Shown: piece by piece, positions 6,038-13,441 of the stretch | How positions within the stretch are numbered: the stretch's first letter is position 1 | Layout of the letters: every line of letters starts with the position of its first letter | Assembly (NCBI GenBank): GCA_028705785.1 | Contig: JAQWCT010000024.1 | Coordinates: forward strand, 1 to 17,357 | Direction of reading: 5' to 3' | DNA from: Sulfurospirillaceae bacterium | GTDB taxonomy: Bacteria; Campylobacterota; Campylobacteria; Campylobacterales; Sulfurospirillaceae | Length of the DNA: 17,357 nucleotides | The notes under the pieces: generated by a model | What the model was told of the DNA's origin: nothing | Database searches by the model: none | The model's input: only the letters and a program-made list of their open reading frames with translations | Translations under genes and position numbers: made by a program

Positions 6038-6600
6038 GAGGCTTAGAGAAGTTCAATAATTTAGTCGAGGCATTTGAATCACTCCCCACCGTGGGTAAAA
6101 AATCAGCACTTCGCTTTGCGTATCATTTGGTCTTGCACGATACCTTTACGGCGATGAAAATTGCTAATTCCATAGAAAGTGCCATTAAATCCATCCGCAA
6201 ATGTGACAAATGTGGAGGACTCAGTGAGCATGAAATCTGCGATATTTGTTTAGATGAGATGCGTGATGTGGGAAAACTCTGTGTAGTGGAGAGTGCCAAA
6301 GATATTTTTGTGCTTGAAGAACATAACCTTTTTGATGGTCGATATTTTGTACTAGGTGACTTAGATAATGAGACGATAGAACGGCTTGAAGTACTCGTTA
6401 AAGAAGGTGCTAAAGAGATGATTTTCGCACTTACTCCCTCCCTTGCAAGCGACGCGCTTATCTTGTATATAGAAGATAAACTAAAACCCTATCCACTCTC
6501 CTTTACCAAGATAGCGCAAGGCGTTCCCACAGGAGTTCATCTTGAAAATGTAGATATGCTATCTTTGTCAAAGGCATTAGAATCAAGGACAAAAGTTTAG
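6034..6600 (+). CDS. recR: Recombination mediator protein RecR
   Basis: 188-residue DNA-repair protein. With RecO, RecR loads RecA on SSB-coated single strands at gaps. The N-terminal helix-hairpin-helix part (LPTVGKKSALRFAYHLV) is followed by a four-Cys zinc finger (C57, C60, C69, C72 in CDKCGGLSEHEICDIC). A Toprim domain begins LCVVESAKDIFVLEE, and the Walker B-like end (KIAQGVPTGVHLENVD) is intact. The length is near the usual 190-200. The start ATG overlaps the kinase stop. Joining of a repair gene to a two-component system is odd functionally but recalled as conserved in Campylobacter. Confidence 0.95.
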   Translation: MRGLEKFNNLVEAFESLPTVGKKSALRFAYHLVLHDTFTAMKIANSIESAIKSIRKCDKCGGLSEHEICDICLDEMRDVGKLCVVESAKDIFVLEEHNLFDGRYFVLGDLDNETIERLEVLVKEGAKEMIFALTPSLASDALILYIEDKLKPYPLSFTKIAQGVPTGVHLENVDMLSLSKALESRTKV

Positions 6601-6613
6601 TTAAGTTTTCCTG

Positions 6614-6648
6614 TGCTACCATGAATGCTATATCCTCGTAAAAGGAGA
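6614..6648 (+). promoter_or_regulatory. Weak candidate promoter and strong ribosome-binding site for the ErcA-like gene
   Basis: TGCTACCAT (6614-6622) reads as an extended -10 and its hexamer matches the -10 proposed for the SLAC1-like operon. No clear -35 is seen. AAAGGAGA (about 6641-6648) lies 5 nt before the ATG at 6653 and decides that start over the internal Met at codon 6. Confidence 0.35.
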
Positions 6649-6652
6649 TACC

Positions 6653-7810
6653 ATGGCACTTAAGCAGATGGAACTTTCGTTACGAAAGTGCGTTGCACCA
6701 GAGTTTATCTTTGGATTGGGGGCGCGTAAATTGGCAGGAAAATATGCTAAAAACTTAGGCTCAAAACATCTTCTTGTAGTGACGGATTTAGGGGTTATGC
6801 ATTTTGGTTGGGTCAAAGATGTTACCGATGAACTCGAAAAAGAAAATATTTCCTATACTATTTTTGATACGGTTGTTCCCAATCCTAGAGATACAAGTGT
6901 CGATGAGGGTGCAAAACTCTATGCTCACAATCAATGCGATGGTATTTTAGCTATTGGGGGCGGAAGTCCTATTGATTGTGCTAAAGGGATTGGTATTGTT
7001 GTCGCAAATGGTGGTTCTATTTTACTTTATGAGGGTGTAGATCAAATCCGCTTTCCACTTCCCCCATTGATTTGCATTCCCACTACCGCAGGAACTTCAG
7101 CCGATGTTTCCCAGTTTGCCATTATCAATGACACAAGAAGAAAGGTTAAAATATCCATCATTAGCAAAGCGATTGTTCCTGATATTGCACTTATTGATCC
7201 TGAAACAACACTGAGTATGGATACATCGCTGAGCGTTTTTACAGGATTAGATGCTTTGACACACGCATTAGAAGCCTATGTTTCCAATGCAAACTCAGGC
7301 ATTACTGATATTTATGCCCTTGAAGCCATTGAACTTTTAATGGGGAATTTACCCAAAGTGATTGACAATCTTGAGAATATCGAGGCTCGCTCTTCAGTCA
7401 TGATGGGAAGCTTACTTGCAGGTCTTGCTTTTTCAAATGCTTCTTTAGGCGTGGTTCATGCTATGGCTCATCCTTTGGGAGGACTTTTGGACCTTCCTCA
7501 TGGGTTGTGTAATGCCGTTTTACTTGATTATGCGGTTGCGTATAATTTCCCTCACGCGAGTTCGCGCTATAAGGTCATTATGGAGAGAATGGGGCTTACA
7601 TGTAAGAGTAAAACATCAGATACCCTGGTGAAAGTGTTGATTGATTTTAAAGCATCTTTGGGGCTTACAAGCAGACTAGGATCTTTGGGTGTATGTGAAA
7701 AAGTCATACCTGCATTGTCCACCATGGCACTTAAAGATGCGTGCATTGTCACTAATCCAAAATTACCCATTCAAGCTGAAGTAGAGGAGCTCTACGCCAA
7801 TGCACTTTGA
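6653..7810 (+). CDS. ercA: Iron-containing alcohol dehydrogenase, ErcA-like
   Basis: 385-residue group III (Fe-dependent) alcohol dehydrogenase. The N-terminal nucleotide-binding domain has GGGSPIDCAKG at about 102-112. The metal ligands expected from FucO-type enzymes are all present: D200 and H204 in GLDALTHALEA, H269 in VVHAMAH and H283 in LPHG, with the same 14-residue spacing between the last two His. The sequence is close to what I remember of Pseudomonas ErcA (RKxVAPEFxFGxGAR, PNPRD, PPLICIPTTAG, SADVSQFAII). ErcA belongs to the ethanol-oxidation regulatory cascade and acts with sensor proteins, although its metal site looks catalytic. The 11-bp overlap with a PAS-GGDEF-EAL gene supports a signalling role here too. 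One exact copy of the palindrome encodes LTCK near codon 316. Confidence 0.8.
   Translation: MALKQMELSLRKCVAPEFIFGLGARKLAGKYAKNLGSKHLLVVTDLGVMHFGWVKDVTDELEKENISYTIFDTVVPNPRDTSVDEGAKLYAHNQCDGILAIGGGSPIDCAKGIGIVVANGGSILLYEGVDQIRFPLPPLICIPTTAGTSADVSQFAIINDTRRKVKISIISKAIVPDIALIDPETTLSMDTSLSVFTGLDALTHALEAYVSNANSGITDIYALEAIELLMGNLPKVIDNLENIEARSSVMMGSLLAGLAFSNASLGVVHAMAHPLGGLLDLPHGLCNAVLLDYAVAYNFPHASSRYKVIMERMGLTCKSKTSDTLVKVLIDFKASLGLTSRLGSLGVCEKVIPALSTMALKDACIVTNPKLPIQAEVEELYANAL
7595..7606. repeat. Copy of the palindrome in the ercA-like gene
   Basis: CTTACATGTAAG is a perfect 12-bp palindrome. In the gene frame it encodes Leu-Thr-Cys-Lys. Confidence 0.85.
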
Positions 7811-9599
7811 TGAACATGCGGAATTACGCACAAAAATTATTGGATTAGGTGAAAATTCTATTCATAAAAGCTACTATGCGCAACTCAAAGAAAGGGCTGT
7901 TGAGTTGGAACGGTTTCGCGCTATATTGGATCGCTCATCAGAGATGATTATTCTTTTAGAGGCACAAAGTCATTTGATTGTTGATGTGAATGCGACAGTG
8001 TGCAATTTGTTTGGACAATCCAGAGAAAAACTTTTGCATACACCTCTTGAACAGTGGTTTGAGCCTAATGTGGTTGAAAATCTTTTGGCTTATTGTCGTA
8101 AAGTGGGTCGCAATGCTTGTTCTCACTGCTCTCAAACAGCGTGTAAAATTTGCACAACAACTGAAATTGCAATGGATACACCTCACGGCGTTTTTCCCAT
8201 AGAATTCGCACTTCAAAGAGCAACATTTGGAGGAATAGAGTATTTTGTTCTGTTGGGTTCAGATATTTCTGAGCGCAAAAAAGCAGAAGCGCAGATCTAT
8301 ACACTTGCATTTTATGACCCACTCACAAAGCTTCCCAACCGTCAATTACTCTTTGATCGCATCTCTCACGCCCTTGCCAATAGTAAAAGACACCGCAAAT
8401 ATGGAGCACTGTTATTTATCGATCTTGACAATTTTAAGACACTTAATGATACTAAAGGGCATCATGTGGGTGATGAACTTTTGACACAAGTTTCTAGACG
8501 CATTGAGAGTATTTTACGAGAAGGAGATACGCTAGGGCGATTAGGCGGTGATGAGTTTGTTGTCTTGCTTGAGGGGCTGAGTCTTGAAAAGCAAAGTGCT
8601 GCCATCCAATCGGAACAATTTGCTTACCGCATGAAGCATATTGTAAACTTGCCGTATACGCTTTTTGGATATGAATATACTATTTCACCAAGCATTGGCG
8701 TAGTGCTTTTTGTCGGGGATGAAAAGAACAAAGAATCTTTGCTCAAACACGCTGATATAGCGATGTACCAAGCTAAACAATCAGGTCGCAATACCATTCG
8801 CTATTATGACCCATTGATGCAAAAAGCGATACAAAGCAAACTGGTGATGGAAAAAGAGTTGAAAATAGCCATCAGTGAAAATCAACTGGTTTTATTTTAC
8901 CAACCCCAAGTGGATGAACAAGGAAATCTTGTGGGGCTTGAAGCCTTAGTTCGGTGGAATCATCCCAAAAGAGGACTTGTTCCTCCGTTAGATTTTATCC
9001 CTTTGTGTGAAGAGTCTGGGCTGATTATTAGTCTTGGAAAATGGGTTTTGGAACATGCTTGTGAGCAAGTAAAAAAATGGGAAACACTTTGGCATAGTGC
9101 CTTACATGTAAGCATTAATGTTAGTGTAAAACAGTTTCAAGAGGCGCATTTTTATCCAATGGTTGAGGGAATTTTAAAGCGTACGGGCGTGAGGGCTGAT
9201 TTGATTAAGTTTGAGTTGACGGAGAGTTTGATTGTCGATCATGTGGAAGAAACGATCGCAAAGATAAGCAAAATTCGCGCCTTAGGGGTTAAATTTTCAT
9301 TGGATGATTTTGGGACGGGATATTCATCGCTTTCTTATCTCAAAAAATTGCCGCTCGATGAACTCAAAATTGACCAAAGCTTTGTACGAGATATTAGCAC
9401 TGATATCAACGATGCGATGATTGTTAAGACTATCATCGATATGGCGTCTAACTTTGATTTTGAAGTGGTGGCTGAGGGTGTGGAGACGCAGGCTCAACTT
9501 CAATTCTTAACTGAAAATGGATGTCGTATTTTTCAAGGCTATTTTTTTGGTAAACCCCTGCCTTATAAAGAGATAGAGCGTATTTATTTTACGCTCTAG
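7800..9599 (+). CDS. PAS-GGDEF-EAL cyclic-di-GMP signalling protein with a Cys cluster in the PAS domain
   Basis: 599-residue cytoplasmic protein without membrane segments. A short N-terminal segment (GENSIHKSYYAQLKERAVE, about 18-36) is followed by a PAS domain (about 40-155), a diguanylate cyclase domain (about 165-338) with an intact GGDEF at 249-253 and an RxxD inhibitory site (REGD, 240-243), and a phosphodiesterase domain with EAL at 381-383, DDFGTGYSSL, a following KID motif and VVAEGVET. Both catalytic sites look intact, so the protein could make and degrade cyclic-di-GMP. The PAS domain holds C99, C107, C110, C115 and C118, a cluster suited to zinc or an iron-sulfur centre. The start lies inside the end of the ErcA-like gene (7800-7810 overlap), implying translational coupling and a joint function. 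I recall similar N-terminal KSYYxxLxxR segments in sensors encoded next to ercA. Confidence 0.88.
   Translation: MHFDEHAELRTKIIGLGENSIHKSYYAQLKERAVELERFRAILDRSSEMIILLEAQSHLIVDVNATVCNLFGQSREKLLHTPLEQWFEPNVVENLLAYCRKVGRNACSHCSQTACKICTTTEIAMDTPHGVFPIEFALQRATFGGIEYFVLLGSDISERKKAEAQIYTLAFYDPLTKLPNRQLLFDRISHALANSKRHRKYGALLFIDLDNFKTLNDTKGHHVGDELLTQVSRRIESILREGDTLGRLGGDEFVVLLEGLSLEKQSAAIQSEQFAYRMKHIVNLPYTLFGYEYTISPSIGVVLFVGDEKNKESLLKHADIAMYQAKQSGRNTIRYYDPLMQKAIQSKLVMEKELKIAISENQLVLFYQPQVDEQGNLVGLEALVRWNHPKRGLVPPLDFIPLCEESGLIISLGKWVLEHACEQVKKWETLWHSALHVSINVSVKQFQEAHFYPMVEGILKRTGVRADLIKFELTESLIVDHVEETIAKISKIRALGVKFSLDDFGTGYSSLSYLKKLPLDELKIDQSFVRDISTDINDAMIVKTIIDMASNFDFEVVAEGVETQAQLQFLTENGCRIFQGYFFGKPLPYKEIERIYFTL
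9101..9112. repeat. Copy of the palindrome in the GGDEF-EAL gene
   Basis: CTTACATGTAAG, a perfect 12-bp palindrome, here encoding Leu-His-Val-Ser within the EAL domain. Confidence 0.85.
9574..9598. terminator. Hairpin at the convergent gene ends, candidate bidirectional terminator
   Basis: TAGAGCGTA (9574-9582) and TACGCTCTA (9590-9598) pair perfectly around a 7-nt TTTATTT loop. The two convergent genes both stop with TAG sharing one CTAG (9596-9599), inside the right arm. Neither side has a long T-tract, so the terminator role is likely but unproven. Confidence 0.5.
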
Positions 9600-11218
9600 T
9601 GACCATACTTTTCTCGCAAGATTCGTTTATTGATTTTTCCTACGCTGGTTTTGTCAATGCTTTGCACAAATTGCATTTTGAGCAACATACCCTCTCGCGC
9701 CATGATACCTTTTTTGATAAACTCTTTAGTGTGGGAAAGGATACTTTTTTCGATTGATTCATCTTTTTTGCTTTCATCCATGACGATAAGCGCAAGAGGT
9801 CGCTCTCCCCACCGCTCATCACTAATACCAATAACCGCAACTTCTTTAACTGCTGAGTGTTGGTTAATGATGTCTTCAAGCTCCAAAGAGGAAACCCATT
9901 CACCGCCTACTTTGATGATGTCTTTGGTTCTATCGGTGATTTTGATATAGCCTTGTGTGTTGATATTTGCCATATCGCCTGTGTGGAGATAGCCTCCATG
10001 CCAAAGAATTTCAGAGTTTTTTTGGTCTTTAAAGTAGCCCTGTGTCAACCAAGGTGAGCGCACAACAATCTCGCCTGTGGATTCACCGTTGTGTGCAACT
10101 TCTCTCATCTCATCATCGACGATTTTGATTTGTACCAACCCCATCGGTCGTCCTGTTCTTATTCTTATATCGCTTTGGGAAGATGCGTCAAGGGCTAACA
10201 TTTCAGGTGTGAGTTGCGCTAGTGTTAAAATAGGGCAGGTTTCACTCATACCATATCCTGTGAATAGGTCAATGCCTCGCTTCATTCCCTCTAGGCACAT
10301 TGCTTTAGGTAATGCGGCTCCTCCAATGATGACTTTCCACTTCGATAAATCAACTTGGTCAATTTTTGGTGAGTTAAAAAGCATGTGCATAATAGTAGGT
10401 ACACAATGTGAAAAAGTGACTTTTTCTTTATCAATGAGTTCTAAGATCAGATCAGGCACATAACGACCAGGATAGACTTGTTTCACACCTAAAAAAGTAG
10501 CTACATAGGGAAGTCCCCACGCGTGAACATGAAACATCGGAGTGATAGGCATATAGACATCGCTTTGGTTAAAGCTTCCTTGTTTTGGGGCACTTCCTAG
10601 TGTGGAAAGTGTGCCTAGCGTGTGAAGAACAAGTTGACGATGGGTGAAGTAAACGCCTTTGGGCATTCCTGTTGTTCCCGTGGTATAAAAAGTCGTGGCT
10701 CTAGTGTTTTCATCAAAGTCTGGAAAGTCAAAAGAATCTTTACATGTAAGAAGTAAGGCTTCGTATTCACCCTCTACATGTAAAGAAGTTTTAGCGATAG
10801 TGTCATCTTCGCTGAGAACGATAAATTTATTGACATCCATCCTGCCTTTGATTTGGTCAAGTACAGGTAAAAAATCATTGTGGACGAGCAAGACATCATC
10901 TTCGGCATGGTCAATGGTATATAAAATCTGTTCAGGAGAGAGCCGAATGTTGATGGTATGTAAAATCGCTCCGATCATCGGGATAGCAAAATAACACTCC
11001 AAATAACGATGTGAGTCATAATCCATTACAGCGACCGTATCGCCTGCTTTTACGCCTTGTGAGGTCAGTAGGTTTGCAAGAGCGCAAACGCGTTTTTTAA
11101 ACTGTGCATAAGTAAATCGCTTTTCGTCTTTGTAAACGATTTCTTGATGAGGGTTATTGCAAATGGGAGCCAAAAAAATATTTTTAATAAGCAGTTGATA
11201 ATCGTGAGAATAATTCAC
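9596..11218 (-). CDS. Acyl-CoA synthetase (fatty acid-CoA ligase, AlkK-like)
   Basis: 540-residue enzyme of the adenylate-forming family that activates a carboxylic acid with ATP to an acyl-AMP and then to acyl-CoA. Core motifs are in order: TTGTTGMPKG (about 179-188) for ATP binding, GYGMSET (321-327), YLHTGD (410-415), the hinge region TDRTKDIIKVGGEW (about 428-441), and the C-terminal catalytic Lys in SVGKINKR (K528). The set and length resemble medium/long-chain ligases such as AlkK. The chain length cannot be read from sequence. Start is GTG (11216-11218), with AAAGGA upstream. It is the last gene of the minus-strand series, 13 bp after aroE. No beta-oxidation genes are near, so it may feed phospholipid synthesis or handle an aromatic or short acid. 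One exact and one near palindrome copy (10738, 10774) lie in it. Confidence 0.85.
   Translation of the reverse strand: MNYSHDYQLLIKNIFLAPICNNPHQEIVYKDEKRFTYAQFKKRVCALANLLTSQGVKAGDTVAVMDYDSHRYLECYFAIPMIGAILHTINIRLSPEQILYTIDHAEDDVLLVHNDFLPVLDQIKGRMDVNKFIVLSEDDTIAKTSLHVEGEYEALLLTCKDSFDFPDFDENTRATTFYTTGTTGMPKGVYFTHRQLVLHTLGTLSTLGSAPKQGSFNQSDVYMPITPMFHVHAWGLPYVATFLGVKQVYPGRYVPDLILELIDKEKVTFSHCVPTIMHMLFNSPKIDQVDLSKWKVIIGGAALPKAMCLEGMKRGIDLFTGYGMSETCPILTLAQLTPEMLALDASSQSDIRIRTGRPMGLVQIKIVDDEMREVAHNGESTGEIVVRSPWLTQGYFKDQKNSEILWHGGYLHTGDMANINTQGYIKITDRTKDIIKVGGEWVSSLELEDIINQHSAVKEVAVIGISDERWGERPLALIVMDESKKDESIEKSILSHTKEFIKKGIMAREGMLLKMQFVQSIDKTSVGKINKRILREKYGH
10738..10750. repeat. Copy of the palindrome in the acyl-CoA ligase gene, with a near-copy 34 bp away
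   Basis: Exact TTACATGTAA at 10740-10749, encoding LTCK. At 10774-10783 the sequence CTACATGTAA differs by one base and encodes LHVE. Confidence 0.85.
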
Positions 11219-11231
11219 CGTTGTCCTTTGA

Positions 11232-12023
11232 TTAAATTTTAAAAGCCTCGTTCATCACATTTTCTATTTTTTTGAAGTCGTATTGATTTTTAAAAAAGAG
11301 ATTAAAAGCAAGTACTGCTTGGTATAAAAGCATCTCTTTGCCATCTTTGGTTGGGATATTGAATCGTTGTGCCATGGTTAAAAAAGGTGTTTGTTGATTG
11401 TAAATGACATCAAAAGCGTATTTGGCATTTTGAAAAATTTGTTCAAGCAAAGCTTTCTCGCAAGGTAATTCTTCATCTTTTAGCCCTGCGGAGGTTGTGT
11501 TGATGATGAGGTCAAAAGGCTTACATGTAAAGGTATCCCAAGTCTTACATGTAAAGCCTTTTTGCTCAAAAAAATCGAGTCTTGAGGATGAGCGATTGAG
11601 AATGGTTGCCTCGATATGATGTTCTTGTAAAATGGTCGCTATCGCTTTTGCAGTCCCGCCTGCGCCCAAGATAAGCGCCGAGGAGATAGCACCAAATGAT
11701 TTTATGGCTTCATAAAAGCCTTGTGCATCAGTATTGTATCCGATGATTTTGTCACCCTCTTTGACAAGGGTATTGACCGCACCTATTTTTTGTGCGATGC
11801 CTCTCACTTCATCACATTGAGCATACGCTACTTCTTTGTGTGGAACAGTGACATTCGCTCCTTGAAGTTGCATTGCTTTAAACGAAGAGATGAGTTTTTC
11901 AGGTTCAATGATGGCTTTTCTAATGTAGCAACCATTGAGGTTAAAGGCACTCAAGACACTGTTATGAAGTCGTGGAGAAATGGAGTGTGAAACGGGGTTT
12001 CCAAAGATACTAAAGAGTAGCAA
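11232..12023 (-). CDS. aroE: Shikimate dehydrogenase AroE
   Basis: 263-residue NADPH-dependent enzyme that reduces 3-dehydroshikimate to shikimate on the chorismate route to aromatic amino acids. Substrate-binding marks are SHSISPRLHN at about 12-21, NVTVPHKE with catalytic K63, N84 in GAVNT, and D99 in GYNTDAQGF. The cofactor-binding part has GAGGTAKA (120-127) and NRSSSR (143-148), the Asn-Arg set used for NADPH. The start is TTG (12021-12023), 4 nt after the trpE stop. MLLFSIFGNPVSHS is the expected N-terminus and no better start exists. Its initiation region lies in a hairpin formed with the end of trpE. Two palindrome copies 24 bp apart encode the repeated FTCK (157-160 and 165-168). Nearby trpE draws on the same pathway end product. 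Confidence 0.95.
   Translation of the reverse strand: MLLFSIFGNPVSHSISPRLHNSVLSAFNLNGCYIRKAIIEPEKLISSFKAMQLQGANVTVPHKEVAYAQCDEVRGIAQKIGAVNTLVKEGDKIIGYNTDAQGFYEAIKSFGAISSALILGAGGTAKAIATILQEHHIEATILNRSSSRLDFFEQKGFTCKTWDTFTCKPFDLIINTTSAGLKDEELPCEKALLEQIFQNAKYAFDVIYNQQTPFLTMAQRFNIPTKDGKEMLLYQAVLAFNLFFKNQYDFKKIENVMNEAFKI
11520..11556. repeat. Two copies of the palindrome, 24 bp apart, in aroE
   Basis: CTTACATGTAAAG occurs at 11520-11532 and again at 11544-11556, a 13-bp exact direct repeat. Including the flanks, the pair also forms an imperfect inverted repeat (AAAGGC... / ...GCCTTT). Both copies encode Phe-Thr-Cys-Lys. Confidence 0.88.
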
Positions 12024-12036
12024 AGGACTACTCTTT
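12012..12036 (-). promoter_or_regulatory. Hairpin over the trpE stop and aroE start
   Basis: On the minus-strand mRNA AAAGAGUAG (12036-12028) pairs perfectly with CUACUCUUU (12020-12012) around a 7-nt loop. The left arm holds the trpE stop and the only AG-rich ribosome-binding sequence, and the loop ends with the aroE UUG start. Ribosomes finishing trpE would open it, so aroE translation may depend on that of trpE. Confidence 0.5.
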
Positions 12037-13440
12037 TAAATCATCAAGTGAGCTGGTCATAGCGCCTAGTTTATTAGTTACTTCAAGGTATTCAAGTTCA
12101 GGTTTGCTATCGGCCACGATACCAGCACCCGCTTGAAAGATAATTTTTTCATCATCAAGGTAAGCTGTTCGAATAATGATGCCACTGTCCATATTGCCAT
12201 CAAATCCAAAATATCCCACCGCACCGCTGTAAAAACTGCGTTTAATACCTTCAAAATCACTGATAAGTTCCATCGCACGGATTTTAGGTGTTCCTGTCAT
12301 CGTGCCTGCGGTAAAAGTAGCGGCAAAGAGGTCGAACATATCGTATTTGTCATCAAGCACGGCACCAATGTCACTCACAAGGTGCATCACATGGGAGTAT
12401 CGTTCAACACGCATCATATCTTTGACTTTAACACTGCCCACTTTAGCGACACGACCAAGGTCATTTCTGCCTAAATCAATAAGCATCAGATGTTCAGCGC
12501 GCTCTTTTTCATCCGCTAAAAGTTCCATCTCATAAGCTTGGTCTTTTTCATAGGTACTTCCCCTCTTGCGTGTTCCTGCAATTGGTCGAAGGATAATGTG
12601 TCCATCTTTAAGTCCTATCATCACCTCTGGAGAACTTCCGATGATGGCAAAGTCTTTGTAAGAGAGAAAAAACATATACGGAGATGGGTTTTTGTTTCTT
12701 AAAATGCGATAGAAACTAAGGCGATCAACAGCACCAAATTGTGTAAAGCGATTGGACATAAGGATTTGAAAGACATCGCCACTGCGAATCATCTCTTTAG
12801 AGGCTTCGACCATCTCAAAAAATTTGGCTTTGCTAAAGGCAAAAGAGCCTTTTGTTTTGTCTATTTGACTGGTTTTGATAGGAATGTGAATGTGCGGTTC
12901 TCTTAAGCATGAGACAATGCTATCCATTTGTTGCGCAATGTCATCGATAAAAGTATGTAAAGTTAAAGAATTAGATTTGTGTGAAAAAGTACATACGAGT
13001 TTGGGGCGCATCAAATCAAGGTCGGGTATATGAATATCATCTTTGAGATTGTCCATATGCGATTTTAAGCGAGGCTCAAAGACCTTTACCGCGTCATAAC
13101 CGATATAACCGATAAATCCATCGATAAATCCCACCCCTAAATCGGCAGCTTGTTTTTTATAGGCTTCTTTATCTAATGAGGCGTATCTTTTTTTTAAAAA
13201 GTGAAAAGGATTTTTGTCGATTTCAAGAGTTTGCCCTGTCTCATCAGTGTAGAGTGTCTGCTCATGTTGATAAACAATGCGCTCTCTTGCCCCAATGAAA
13301 AGAAAACTAAAGTTGCCCTCAGAATTATTGATGGCACTTTCGAGTAAAAACGAAAGCTCACCCTTAAAATACTCCTGCAATTTTGCAAAAATCGTAATTG
13401 GGGTGAGCTGGTCAAAGAGTAATTTTTGAGATCTTAGCAA
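12028..13440 (-). CDS. trpE: Anthranilate synthase component I, TrpE
   Basis: 470-residue enzyme that, with a glutamine amidotransferase partner (TrpG), converts chorismate to anthranilate, the first step of tryptophan synthesis. The N-terminal domain carries LLES (32-35), the tryptophan feedback site, so inhibition by tryptophan is likely. The chorismate-binding domain has PIAGTRKRG (286-294), DEKERAEHLMLIDLGRND (about 310-327) and FTAGTMTGTPK (376-386). Ala at position 288 favours TrpE over PabB, which has PIKGT. Start is TTG (13438-13440), 1 nt after the SPOR gene stop, with AGGA about 10 nt upstream. No trpG or other trp gene is in the window, so trpE is separated from the rest of the pathway, or the partner lies elsewhere. 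C. jejuni, as I recall, lacks trpE at this place, so it is an insertion or a retained old neighbour. Confidence 0.92.
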   Translation of the reverse strand: MLRSQKLLFDQLTPITIFAKLQEYFKGELSFLLESAINNSEGNFSFLFIGARERIVYQHEQTLYTDETGQTLEIDKNPFHFLKKRYASLDKEAYKKQAADLGVGFIDGFIGYIGYDAVKVFEPRLKSHMDNLKDDIHIPDLDLMRPKLVCTFSHKSNSLTLHTFIDDIAQQMDSIVSCLREPHIHIPIKTSQIDKTKGSFAFSKAKFFEMVEASKEMIRSGDVFQILMSNRFTQFGAVDRLSFYRILRNKNPSPYMFFLSYKDFAIIGSSPEVMIGLKDGHIILRPIAGTRKRGSTYEKDQAYEMELLADEKERAEHLMLIDLGRNDLGRVAKVGSVKVKDMMRVERYSHVMHLVSDIGAVLDDKYDMFDLFAATFTAGTMTGTPKIRAMELISDFEGIKRSFYSGAVGYFGFDGNMDSGIIIRTAYLDDEKIIFQAGAGIVADSKPELEYLEVTNKLGAMTSSLDDLKE

Positions 13441-13441
13441 G

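Noticed and set aside
6673..6689. Palindrome ACTTTCGT-T-ACGAAAGT near the start of the ErcA-like gene
   Set aside because: An 8-bp arm repeat of this kind is expected about once by chance in a window of this size, and it lies in conserved coding sequence.
12028..13440. PabB (aminodeoxychorismate synthase) instead of TrpE
   Set aside because: The motif reads PIAGT and not PIKGT, and the LLES tryptophan site is present, both pointing to TrpE.
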